Source: Alnus glutinosa (Eukaryota; Streptophyta; Magnoliopsida; Fagales; Betulaceae). Taken from it: a stretch of 64,000 nucleotides of DNA. Location: NCBI RefSeq assembly GCF_958979055.1, contig NC_084886.1:48253654-48317653 (forward strand). Reading direction: 5' to 3'. Numbering within the stretch: the first letter of the stretch is position 1; every line of letters begins with the position of its first letter. The notes below the pieces were generated by a model. It was not told where the DNA came from. It did no database searches and was given only the letters and a program-made list of their open reading frames with translations. Shown here piece after piece: positions 53,301 to 62,036 of the stretch. A program made the position numbers and the translations under genes.

Positions 53301-56300
53301 AATCTTAGGTTAATATTCTTTTATGTCCATGGATTATGCATGATATTTGCATTCATGCAGCTTTGACAATGCTACTTTTTTCGTTCATATTATTATCTCT
53401 AATGTTGCAATTTATCCTCAATATTGTTTCTGCTTGTTAATTATGTATGCCTCACGTATTTCTGATATTGACTTTTCCCTGCAAGGAGGTTGTCTTGTCA
53501 GACGAGTCAAACACCTTTCAGTTGCCAAGCAGGTGAGTCTCAAATAAAGTTTATGTGTTGGGCATGGTAATGAAGTTTATATTTCTCTAATTTTTGATGT
53601 ATCCTTTAAGTGCGATTTTTGGCTTGAGACATATGCATCCTTTAAGTGGGGAATTTTTTCATGCAACTTTGACCCTCTTAAGAATTCTAGTATGATTCTT
53701 AACTGAGTTTTTCTTCATTTTCTTTCTTGATTATTGGCTACCAGTGAGTATAAACTTTGTTTGAATCTACCTAATGATAAAAGAAAGAAAAAAAAAAAGA
53801 AAAAAGGTCTCAATGAGCTCATTAAGTGTTTTCTTCCACATGCATCCAAGATTTAATCAGGACTTCCTATGCATGTGTGATTCAATCTAGTGATATTGCA
53901 GATTCCTAGGCATGTGGGATAATGTTTATTGTTGCACATTTAATGTTGTTTTCAAGCACATGGGTGTTCATCCTTTTGTAAAGTATCGAGAAGAAAGCTG
54001 TTGACACTTGACCATATGGATCTGTGAAGCTTATATGTCATTCAATCTACTTGGTTTAGAATGAGCTGACTCATGGTATGTTGCAGTGATAGTGGGGAGC
54101 ATTTTTTTCACGGCAGTCTAAAGAAAGCTGTTGACGCAATTGGAGATGCTGCCACCCAACAGCAAAAAGTCTCTCCATTTGAGGAATGTCGAAAGTTTTC
54201 TGACAGAACTACTCGTCTTCCTGGTAATGTCCCACAAATTTATCTAATAGAGATTGCACTTTTTTTTTTTTTGTTAACTCTTCTGCATTACCATCACTCG
54301 TGTGATAGTCAGTGATGCATTTCTAATTTTCATAGGATTTGAATGAATCCCATATAGTTTACTTATCAATTCAACTTGTGTCGAGGGCAGATTTTGTTGA
54401 CATTTGAAACAGTAGTACTTTCCTTTTTTTTTTTCCTGCTTTATGTTTCTTCAGCTCTATTTTATAATACGCTTTCATCTTTCTAATAAATCGCCTCACT
54501 TTTTTTCATATGGTATGCTACATTTCCAATCTATCAGAAATATGCCATAACTTTTGTCTGTTAAGATGCTCTGTCAAATCCCTGAAGCATGCACAGACTA
54601 ACACAAGGAAAGAATTTAGCTTATGTATATTGTTCTGTAGAGAAATTATCAGATGGACAGATTTTGTGCCTTTTTTTTTTTTTTTTTTTTTTTGGGAGCA
54701 TCAGAAGTTGCGCTCAAAATCCTTCACACAGAACTTACAAAAAAAAAAAAAAAGGTCTTTCACACAGCTGATACGATTATTTTGTGGATAAAATTCTGTA
54801 AACTGGGTGCAGCAAAGGCAAAGAAGGGGCGGAAAACTTCTGTAGATACATCAGCATCAGAAGTTATCAATCTGAATGAAAATGCTGTAAGCCTTACTAC
54901 TCTTTTCCTCTTTATGTTAATATTTATTTTGGTCTTATATTATAAATCAATGCCCAAATCAGGTTTTGAAAGCTGATTCTTCCCATAATTTGACCTTTTA
55001 ATGAGAACTATTCCTCGAAGGGAGATGTTTATACTTATCAAAAAACTATTCCCAAATCAATTTATTTTATTGTATTTATATAGACTAATAAAAAAAACTA
55101 TTCCTAGAAGGGAGATGTTTTTCCTTTTCTTTTTTTCTTTTTCTTTTTCTTCTTTTTTTGGGTGAAACCATGCTGACACCCCCTGTGGGTAGGCCCTAAT
55201 ATATGGGTGGCCGCATGGTTTTCATTTTATAGTCCTGTCTTAAGAAAGGAAGTAAATATATGGGGCATAAATGAAGATGCAAGACGAGTATTAATTCCTC
55301 ATATAGTTTAAAGAGCAGCTCGATGAGAAAGAGAGTTTCATTCCAAGCACAATACTTTCAATAGTTCCAAGCAAACTAGGGTTTGTTGGGGGGGTACTTT
55401 CAGCTTCAGCTTCTGTAGGGCTGATGATAATAATTTGTAATTTAACATGCTATCTTGTTAGGTTGTTTTGGGCATCGCTTGCTAGAGATATGCATCCACT
55501 TTAACTGCAAAATATAACGGAACAAGGGCTAAAAAAAATCACAGGAGGTCTTTGCTTTAGGTCTTAATCTTTTTTTGATGAGTAAGTTATCAAAAAAAGG
55601 TTAAGACCTAAAGCAATGGCGTTAATCTTTTAATAGAAACTTATTACTATTACTATTGTTGTTGTTGTTACTTCCATTTTGAAAGAACAAGAAAAATTTC
55701 CAAGAATTGTATTTGGTTTTTTTTTTTTTTGTTAAAAAAGAAAAATGGTGTCTTACAACATGCATTATTATCTTTTTTTTTTTACATCTATGGATTTCAA
55801 TTTGTGAATAGATACTAAGGTGCGGAAAGTAATTCTTGAAGTTAGAAAAGGATGCTTGATCCAGAAAGGGACAAAATCACTGGACTGATGATATTATTTT
55901 TTTTTTTTTGATAAGTAATTTAAAATTCAATAAAAAGCGCAGAGGGGCGCAACCCTAATACACGAGAAGTATACAAGAGAGCCCCTAAACGGGAGGAACA
56001 ACTAATAAATTAAGAAAGTCTACAAAAGTAGAAACACCTAGGTGGCAAAGATGGGGTGCTATCCATAGATATAGCGTGTTAAGAAGACGCTTCCTTAATA
56101 CTACCATTACAGTCTCGACATCTTCAAAAAGTCTCGCATTCCGCTCCCTCCAAATGCTCCACAAAACACAGTGAGGAACTATACGCCAAACATTTTTTGC
56201 TAGGCCATGCCCTTGAGAAGCAACCCAAGTAGTCAACAAACCCAGCACCGATTGTGGCATGACCCATTCAATTCCAAATAAAGAAAACATAAAACTCTAA

Positions 56301-58280
56301 AGCTCACGGGCGGTGTCGCAATGATGTAACAGATGATCAATAGACTCCCCCTTCTTTTTACACATACAACACCACTCAATAACCACAATATTCCTCTTTC
56401 GCAGATTGTCATGAGTCAAAATTTTTACCTAAAGCTGCAGACCATACAAAGAACGCCACCCTTGTCGGAGCCTTAGCACACCATATATTCTTCCACGGGA
56501 ATGATGGACCTTCTTTCCTACTAAGTGCTTCATAATATGACCTTACTTGAAAATAGCTCCTTGTAGAGAGGTTCCAAACTAACTTGTCACCCTCTCCTTG
56601 TCGAATCGGAGTGGAGTACAACCGCTCGAAGAAAGAGAGCACCATCTCCATCTCCCAGTCCTGGAGTTGCCGCGTAAAGAGAACATTCCAATGAATATTG
56701 CCATTATGAACAGCCATATTATCTACCACCATAGCCGCTTTGTTCCTCACCAGACTATATAGAACTGGAAAACAAAGCTTCAAAGATTTCTCCCCACACC
56801 ACCGATCATGCCAGAAACTGATATATGACCCATCCCCTACCACAAACCGAACATAATTGCAAAACTTCTCCCACCCTTTCCTGATATATTTCCAAACCCC
56901 TACTCCATAGGAACCCGACACCTCAATAGAGCACCACCCACCCTTTCGGCTCCCAAATTTGGCGTCAATCACCAAACGCCATAAAGCCTCTCTCTCCCTA
57001 CCATATCTCCACAACCATTTACCCGAAAGAGCTTGGTTAAACTGGGTGAGGTTGTGAACTCCCAACCCACCTGAATGCAACGGAGTACAAATCCTGTTCC
57101 ATTTCACTAAATGAAATTTAGCCTCATCCCCTATGCCACTCCATAGGAAATCCCTCTGGATTTTTTCAAACCGATTTGCCACCCTCAAAGGAATAGGGAA
57201 CATCGACAAGAGATACGTGGGAAGATTGGACAGCGTGCTCTTAATAAGAGTCAGCCGTCCGCCCTTTGACAAATACATACGCTTCCAACTAGCTAGCTTC
57301 CTTTCCATTTTCTCAACCACCCCTTTCCAAGTAAGAACGGACTTGTAAGAGGCACCCAAAGGCATACCCAAATACGTCATAGGCAAAGATCCAACCCGAC
57401 AACCCATAAGTTGGGCCAACCCTTCAACATCCTCCACCTCACCAATAGGCACAATTTCTGATTTTCCTAAATTGATCCTTAATCCCGAAACTGCCTCAAA
57501 ACAAAGAAAAATGCACCTTAGATGTCGAATTTGTTCTTCTTGCGCTCCACAAAAAATCAACGTATCATCAGCAAACAATAAATGATTCACTACTATTGCC
57601 TCTGACTCTCTATGTCCCACAGTAAAGCTTGTCATCGAACCCTGCTCCACCGCAGCAGCCAGCATCCGGCTCAAAGCCTCCATAACCACCACAAATAATA
57701 AAGGCGACAGAGAATCACCTTGTCGCAACCCGCGAGAGCTAGTAAAGAAACCCGCCGGAGTTCCATTGACAAGGATGGAGAATCTCACCGTAGAGATACA
57801 AAAACGAATCCAAGCTCTCCATTTCTCCCCAAAGCCACAACGTTGTAATAAGTAAAGTAAGAAGTCCCAATTCACATGATCATAGGCATTTTCCAAATTC
57901 AACTTACACAACAACCCAGAATCCCCTGAACGGATTTGACTATCCACACATTCATTAGCAATAAGCACTGATGATATTATAGGAATAATGATCAATATAT
58001 CCTGTAGTGGTTGCATAGAAGTATCTTAAATTTACCTCTTTATGGTACTTACAGGAATAATGATCAATTATGTTTTTCTCTCTCTTTTAATGATAGAAGT
58101 ATGATATTTCCCTCTGCACTACACGTGGCTCCCTTGCAATTTAGATTTCAGAAGTTTCAGATCTTTTTGTTTTGCGTTTTTTGGGTTATCTTACTGCAGA
58201 TGAAAATACTGCATGGTTGTGTTTGATATTTGCTTTGCTTATTTCAGGTTGCCAAAAGAACTAGGAGGCAAAAAATCTGA
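33555..58280 (+). CDS. PDS5: Sister chromatid cohesion protein PDS5 homolog, with a frame break in the Tudor-like exon
   Basis: About 31 exons (33555-33650, 34749-34979, 35124-35305, 35665-35785, 37612-37833, 37971-38187, 38299-38444, 38533-38690, 38773-38922, 38995-39043, 39676-39864, 40826-41005, 42274-42413, 43261-43387, 44302-44442, 44553-44621, 45348-45484, 47715-47832, 48901-49035, 49275-49471, 49621-49768, 49969-50082, 50189-50275, 50385-50846, 50990-51036, 51120-51172, 52284-52370, 53486-53532, 54087-54223, 54813-54886, 58248-58280) encode roughly 1,430 residues. HEAT-repeat helices fill most of the protein ([52 protein letters not shown]). The 462-base exon is serine-rich. A Tudor-like module follows ([26 protein letters not shown]), then a basic end ([16 protein letters not shown]). 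It resembles Arabidopsis AT1G77600. PDS5 binds cohesin and controls its loading, release and repair functions on chromosomes. In 51120-51172 the frame meets TGA at 51166; removal of one base would restore phase. Confidence 0.9.
34549..34671 (-). mobile_element. 87-bp truncated LINE tail with 18-bp target duplication
   Basis: The insert 34567-34653 begins on plus with T-rich sequence and TTTTGATAAGTAAT, then AAAGCGTAAGGCGCCCCTAA and GTACACCGGAAGT, i.e. the LINE terminus in reverse. The direct repeats ATGTGCATTTCATTTTTT at 34549-34566 and 34654-34671 match at all 18 positions. It lies in PDS5 intron 1. Confidence 0.88.
35787..35834 (+). mobile_element. 18-bp LINE-tail micro-insertion next to a splice donor
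   Basis: The insert 35802-35819 (ACTTATAAAAAAAAAAAT) is flanked by TAAGTGGATTGTGTT (35787-35801) and TAAGTGGGTTGTGTT (35820-35834), 14 of 15 identical. The left copy overlaps the PDS5 donor GTAAGT that starts at 35786, so part of the donor was duplicated into the intron without its leading G. Confidence 0.7.
36049..36112. repeat. 12-bp inverted repeat enclosing a LINE tail
   Basis: CCTTTTCCACCA at 36049-36060 is the exact inverse of TGGTGGAAAAGG at 36101-36112. Between them lie ATTT repeats and TTTTACTTATCAAAAAAG, the recurrent LINE terminus. It may be a rearranged insertion. It lies in the PDS5 intron before 37612. Confidence 0.55.
39470..39501. repeat. Poly-C tract in PDS5 intron
   Basis: About 32 consecutive C lie in the intron before the exon at 39676. 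It is a second long C run in the window besides 29878-29908. Length is probably polymorphic or inexact. Confidence 0.8.
39603..39651 (+). mobile_element. 11-bp LINE-tail micro-insertion with 19-bp target duplication
   Basis: ACTTATCAAAA (39622-39632) sits between two exact 19-base copies of AATATAGCTTTGAATTATT, 39603-39621 and 39633-39651. The insert equals the last bases of the LINE family plus a few A. It ends 24 bases before the PDS5 exon at 39676, within the acceptor region. Confidence 0.75.
40195..40253 (+). mobile_element. 21-bp LINE-tail micro-insertion
   Basis: CGCTTACTTATAAAAAAAAAT (40214-40234) is flanked by TTATAAATAATTAGAAATT (40195-40213) and TTATAAATGATTAGAAATT (40235-40253), 18 of 19 identical. 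PDS5 intron. Confidence 0.7.
41169..41600. repeat. 119-bp tandem duplication, second copy split by a LINE fragment
   Basis: Unit 1 (41169-41287) starts GTATGATTTATAAGTGTCC and ends near GTGGGCACAGCTTTTGT. Unit 2 starts at 41288 with the same bases, is interrupted at about 41354, and resumes at about 41551 (TATACTTGTGCTTCAG to GTGGGCACAGCTTTTGT). The interruption starts with an AT tract and TTTGATAAGTAAAGTTTATT, then AACCCTAAGTATACAAGAAG, a minus-strand LINE 3' end. PDS5 intron. Confidence 0.75.
41732..41820 (+). mobile_element. 61-bp A-tailed insert with 14-bp direct repeats
   Basis: CCTTATTCATTTTT occurs at 41732-41745 and 41807-41820. The piece between them ends GGTATTTTATC followed by 16 A. 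It looks like a very short retroposed sequence; its body (TAGTGCGTCAAATATCAAAG...) is not otherwise recognised. Confidence 0.6.
41821..42030 (+). mobile_element. LINE 3' fragment
   Basis: GGACTTGGAGAGTTCCATGA, CTGTATCTTTGGATGGTGG and GTATACTTCCGGTGTACTTA match the LINE 3' fragment at 52856-53131 with substitutions. It ends in TTTTACTTATT and an A-rich tail. It lies in the PDS5 intron before 42274. Confidence 0.75.
43457..43890 (-). mobile_element. LINE 3' fragment (zf-RVT end)
   Basis: A T16 run at 43457-43474 (poly-A in reverse) is followed by TTTGATGAGTAAAAATTC and CAGTACACAGGAAGTAACTA. Farther on, GCATACAACACCAATTCATG parallels CACATACAACACCACTCAAT near 56360, which encodes the zf-RVT cysteine motif in the complete copy. 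It is diverged and non-coding, in the PDS5 intron after 43387. Confidence 0.75.
45764..45816 (+). mobile_element. 15-bp LINE-tail micro-insertion with 19-bp target duplication
   Basis: CTTATCAAAAAAAAA (45783-45797) is enclosed by two exact copies of ATTAAATGTGTATTTGTTA, 45764-45782 and 45798-45816. PDS5 intron. Confidence 0.78.
46797..46945 (-). mobile_element. Diverged LINE 3' fragment
   Basis: TTTTTTGATGAATAATAATT, then AAGCCCACCTACACGAAAAA and ATATACAAGAGAAACAACC resemble the reversed LINE terminus but with many changes. The right boundary is unclear. PDS5 intron. Confidence 0.55.
48262..48280. repeat. Poly-G tract
   Basis: Nineteen consecutive G lie in the PDS5 intron after 47832; the length may be inexact. 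Confidence 0.8.
48345..48611 (-). mobile_element. 241-bp truncated LINE with 13-bp target duplication
   Basis: The direct repeats ACCATCATCAGTC at 48345-48357 and 48599-48611 flank 48358-48598. The insert begins with a T run and TAAGTAATTGAATTATTATT, then GTGTAAGGTGCTCCCTGG and GTACACAAGAAGTATAC, the LINE 3' end on minus. PDS5 intron before the exon at 48901. Confidence 0.82.
51177..51280 (-). mobile_element. 28-bp LINE-tail micro-insertion with 38-bp target duplication
   Basis: Two exact 38-base copies (ATAGATGCTTATGCAACTGG...), 51177-51214 and 51243-51280, flank TTTTTTTGAATAAGTAAATT plus TAGTCTT-type sequence. Read on minus, this is AATTTACTTATTCAAAAAAA, the LINE terminus. It starts four bases after the end of the PDS5 Tudor-like exon (51172). 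Confidence 0.8.
52748..53370. repeat. About 182-bp tandem duplication, first copy split by a LINE
   Basis: GAAATTCAATCTCC (52748) recurs as GAAATTCAATCTGC (about 53202), and ATTCTTTTATGTCCATGG (about 53135) recurs at about 53317. The offset is about 182 bp once the LINE at 52856-53131 is removed. Both copies lie in the PDS5 intron before 53486. Confidence 0.75.
52856..53131 (+). mobile_element. LINE 3' fragment with zf-RVT C-terminus
   Basis: It encodes [20 protein letters not shown] and [11 protein letters not shown], the usual C-terminus of plant LINE ORF2. It then runs through TACTTCCAGTGTACTTAGGG and GCGCCTTATGCTTTC to ATTTACTTAT and an A tail. A short repeat ATTCTTTT flanks it. Confidence 0.82.
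55006..55120. repeat. Direct repeats around a 65-bp A-rich insert
   Basis: AACTATTCCTCGAAGGGAGA... (55006-55030) recurs with one change at 55096-55120. The insert between them starts with ATACTTATCAAAAA and ends with AATAAAAAA, suggesting two successive LINE-tail events. PDS5 last intron. Confidence 0.6.
55552..55616. repeat. 28-bp near-perfect hairpin with LINE-tail sequence at the loop
   Basis: The left arm 55552-55579 (TTGCTTTAGGTCTTAATC...) pairs with 55589-55616 (...GGTTAAGACCTAAAGCAA) at 27 of 28 positions around a nine-base loop GAGTAAGTT. The inner ends read TTTTTTTGAT and ATCAAAAAAA, i.e. two LINE tails in opposite orientation. PDS5 last intron. Confidence 0.8.
55884..57980 (-). mobile_element. 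5'-truncated LINE with reverse transcriptase and 14-bp target duplication
   Basis: The element spans 55898-57966 between exact repeats ACTGATGATATTAT at 55884-55897 and 57967-57980. A T run at 55898 marks the poly-A end. On minus, 58016-56409 is open for 535 codons, the first part being host DNA. It shows RT blocks [30 protein letters not shown] and [13 protein letters not shown] (catalytic FADD), [12 protein letters not shown], then the zf-RVT region ([26 protein letters not shown]). After a stop or frame break, 56290-55985 continues with [16 protein letters not shown]. The endonuclease and RT start are missing, so it is not autonomous. It lies in the last PDS5 intron, antisense, between the basic exon 54813-54886 and the terminal exon 58248-58280. 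Confidence 0.93.
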
Positions 58281-59390
58281 CCTTTCATACTTCTTTCGGG
58301 GCCAATAATTTCTTCCAGTTGTCAAAAATTATGAATTCTGTCACTCTAGGTTATGAGAAGTTGAGTAGTCACTCCTGAGGACTCTCAGCAGCCTTCAAGT
58401 CAGATTAGCCAAAGAATGCCCGTGTGTAGATGCTGTGTTTATGTTCTTAGTTACCGACTTCAAAACAGAAATGCTGTATATAAATAGGATGAGTTCTATG
58501 ATAAACTTCATACTAGATGAAGAAAATGTGAGTTTGAATTCCACTGGTTTGTTCATTTGATCCATCCATTTTCCTTTAATTTTAATATATATATATATTT
58601 TTCTAATACCTTCTCGTTCCTTTTTTTTTTTTTTTTTTTAATCAAATAAAGAAAAAAGTCACAAGGTAGGACCCTTCGCACTCCTTATTCGAAAGGAAGA
58701 AAGATTGGATGATCCTAAAACTGAAATAGGGGTGGGTTCCTTATCAACATTCTCAAAATGAAAATATACTGCAGCAAATACAAGCAAATAACAGGAAATT
58801 GGCCAAAAAAAAATGGCCTGCTCTTTGGATCTTGGTTGAAAACCAAGAACTGGGCACCACAAAGTGGTGTTTTGAAGAAGCTGGCCAAGAAGCTGACCAG
58901 CTTGGAGAGGCACTGCATTTCCAACAGGAAAGGTGAGACAACACCTAAAACCCGGCACAAAAAGTCTCCAAAATAAAGCACAACTAGTATACTACTATGT
59001 ATGTTCCTAACTTTGGGGGACTCCAAACTTCTTGGGTTCTAAATTTCAACCAAACATAATGTTTGTGATGGTAATTCTATAAGGCTATTGGGTCCACTAA
59101 GATGTTGTGTCATGTATACTACCTGACACTGATGATGGAAAATCATGCATGGCACATCTCTGACTTTTTTTGTTATCATTCCTCACATGCTTGTATCTCT
59201 ATCATGAACGTGATAATTGTTTGAAAAAGTGTATTGTAAAATATGCATTGCCCCCATGGGAAAGGAAATATGTTCATTAAGGAAGAGTCTAGTAGATTTC
59301 TTAGCAAACGGTGCAACAGGTTGGATTGCGTCTTGAAACTATAAATTGAAAAACTTCAACATTACTCATACCCCAAATGATGACTTATGC
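58281..59390. other. 3' flank of PDS5
   Basis: It should contain the PDS5 3' UTR. A T run at 58620-58639 precedes a stretch (58659-59026) with long open frames on both strands; none has a recognisable domain. Confidence 0.45.
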
Positions 59391-60087
59391 CCATTTCTTT
59401 TGGCATAAAATGTTTTTTAAAAAATGTTTTTTTTTCTTATTTTTTATTTTTATTTTTGATTGTTTGGCGTGACATAAAATATTAGTCAATCTAAAAATAT
59501 TTTTAATTGGTTAAGGAAAAGAACCTTCACGAGACGTTTGCATAAATCATTTTTCGCCACTCTCCCACACCTCCGAGTGGGCTATTGTGAGAGGGCCACT
59601 TATAAGGTCTTTTTGTTTATGCAGGTTTCAGTCTGTCCGAACACTAGCTCAGATAGGTGGGCTTACAAGGGCTCTTTCACAATTATCTATTCAAATTGCA
59701 AGCAATATGGGCATGTAATTGCATTGGATCTCAATCCCACTTTCAAAGGCTTTCTATTTTCATACTCTTCCTCTGCAGGGAAGAACTAGCTATTCCTCAC
59801 TAATTTTATGTCCCCCTCCCCGCAGTTTTTATTTTCCCCCCTCCCCATACTAAAATTCCTCATTCTACCTCCATTCGTAGTTCCTCTTCGTCGTCGTCTC
59901 TCTCTCTCTCTTCCTAGCAGCTCCTCATATTATATAAAAATATAAGAAATATTTGCTTCTTTTTTTTTTGTTTGTACGAACCAAACATTGAAAAATATTT
60001 TTAGCTGAAATCATTTTTATAAAAAATTATTTTAGCTTAAAAAATTTTCCAACAAAAAAACACTTTACACCAAAACAAAACTGGGCA
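59391..60087. mobile_element. Possible MITE
   Basis: The left end CTTTTGGCATAAAATGTTTT and the inverse of the right end (TTTTGGTGTAAAGTGTTTTT) are similar over about 28 bases, and TTTTCC/GGAAAA patterns lie inside. No transposase frame is present. Boundaries and target duplication are unverified. Confidence 0.35.
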
Positions 60088-60548
60088 GTAATTCTTATTT
60101 TATAAATATTAGACATCCACAAATTATATATTAGATCTTGAAACACTAACTTAAATCCCTTGACTTTCCATTTGACTCTAAAAATCGATGGTAATCATAA
60201 TTTGTTTAGATTAAATGCAATCTTAATCGTGTGTATATAAGTTTTAGATCACCCTTTCCTTATAAAAGTGATTTTTAAATGTGAGTTTGACTTGAAATTT
60301 GAGTCATAATCACAATCTTCTAAAGAAAAGTAATGCAAAAGCAAAAAGCATGTAATTCATGGACAAAGTTTTTGTCTAAATTGGATTAAATTGACATTTT
60401 TTTTTTTTAAAAAAAAGGTAATTATCACATATATTTTTATTAAGATTAACAAATTATATGCCCTTTAAAAATGTAAAAATATATGTGAGAAACGCGTTTT
60501 CTAAGAACAAAAAAATTCCTTAAATCCAAAATTGAAAAAAATAGTTCT

Positions 60549-60658
60549 TAAGGGGTAGCTCAATCGGTTGGAGACCACGCCTCATGAAGCGGAGGTCACT
60601 AGTTCGAATCTCTCCTCCCCTTTTGTGTGGACATGTCAAAAAAAAAAAAAAAAAAAAT
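60549..60658 (+). mobile_element. tRNA-head SINE-like element
   Basis: GGGGTAGCTCAATCGGTTGG contains an A-box-like motif (60556-60571). AGTTCGAATCT at 60601-60611 is a B-box. The cloverleaf is imperfect: the acceptor and T stems do not close. A short 3' part (CCCCTTTTGTGTGGACATGT) and an A20 tail follow at 60638-60657. This fits a short plant SINE rather than a working tRNA gene. Confidence 0.6.
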
Positions 60659-60844
60659 TTGAAATAAATATTTATTCATAATCCAGACCCAGAACCTATT
60701 CCGTTCCCGTGCGAGGACTTGCATCAACCTGCAGCCAAACATTGAGTCTGCAACACAAAACCTCCAGAAAGCTCTGAAACGCTCATATTCGCCGCGTGAC
60801 GCTCACCCCCTCTGCAAGCGCAATTGCCCCTCTCTCACTCTCCC
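60659..60844 (+). promoter_or_regulatory. Proximal 5' flank of the TPR co-chaperone gene
   Basis: Moderately GC-rich segment before the ATG at 60845, likely holding the 5' UTR and core promoter. The SINE-like element lies directly upstream. No specific site was assigned. Confidence 0.4.
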
Positions 60845-61949
60845 ATGGCTAACTTGAACTTGAAGACAGATTCCCCCATCTCTCGTCGCATTGTCCGTGC
60901 CTTCCTGGAATTCCTCGACTCTGGTCCTCTCTCTCGCTCTTTCTCTGTATCAGCTTCTATTTATTTAATCTTATGCTTAGATTGTGAATTTCTTGTTTAT
61001 CGGTTTTGCTTGTAGTTTAATGAAATTTGCAGTCTTTGTGTATGTATTTATTTGCTTCGAGTGTAATCAATTGTCTGTGGAATTTTCTTGATTCTGATAA
61101 GACATGAAAAATGGTAATAATTCTACGTTATCTGTAACCATATAAGCCTCGCATTCCGGTAGAGATTGTGTAACAAAATTTCTTTGGAGGTGTCAAAATG
61201 TAAACATCTAGGATTCTAGAGGCTAGAGCGTTGAGACCTTAGTGCCTATTAGCGCCATTTTTGTGTGTTTTGAACATAAGCCACATATGATCTTCTTGAC
61301 AATATCATCATTAAGAAGTAGCCATTTTGGTTGAGAGAGTTTATATGATGATGTCGATTTCTAAAAGGAAGAAGCGTTATCTAGAGACTGTTCTTTGCTG
61401 TTTTTGGATTTCTTTTCTTTTGCTTGATGATGGGTCTGTTCTGAGATATATGACTTTTTTAATAGCCAAACCTGTATGTAAGTTGAAGAGAATCCCTGAT
61501 ACAAAATGTTCAAGGTATTGAATTGCTTCTTTGTTTTGACTACTAGATTTTACATTCAGTTTATTGTGAGCAACTGCATCATGGGTAGAATTTTCTTTCA
61601 ATGAAGAATTTCAATTTTGCCTTTTGGAATCCCTTTTTTGATGGTGATGTGTTTCCTCTAGGACAGTTGAACCTGCTCCTGGTGTTGATCTTGAAGGTCT
61701 TGAAGTTGCTAGGGAATGTTTGACAGAGGCGTTTGAGCTTGGTTCATCCTCTGTCAATGACCAGATAAAGCCCAATTTGTTGGTTGACATATTTCGTTCA
61801 TTGGAAAAAAATGAGCATCCAGAAGCTAGAACCGATTCTGGTCATGGAGCAATCTCAGATGATGCCCCCAGTTCATCCTCTGCTCAAAACACTGCTGATG
61901 CTAAGCTTTCAGAGCCATCGAATTCTCCGGTTTGTTCTCCCTCATTTAT

Positions 61950-62036
<87 letters not shown>

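Noticed and set aside
56409..58016. A host gene encoding a reverse transcriptase
   Set aside because: Flanking 14-bp repeats, poly-A end and missing 5' half show a truncated LINE inside a PDS5 intron.
60549..60620. Functional tRNA gene
   Set aside because: The A- and B-boxes are there but the acceptor and T stems do not pair and a poly-A tail follows; SINE-like is more likely.
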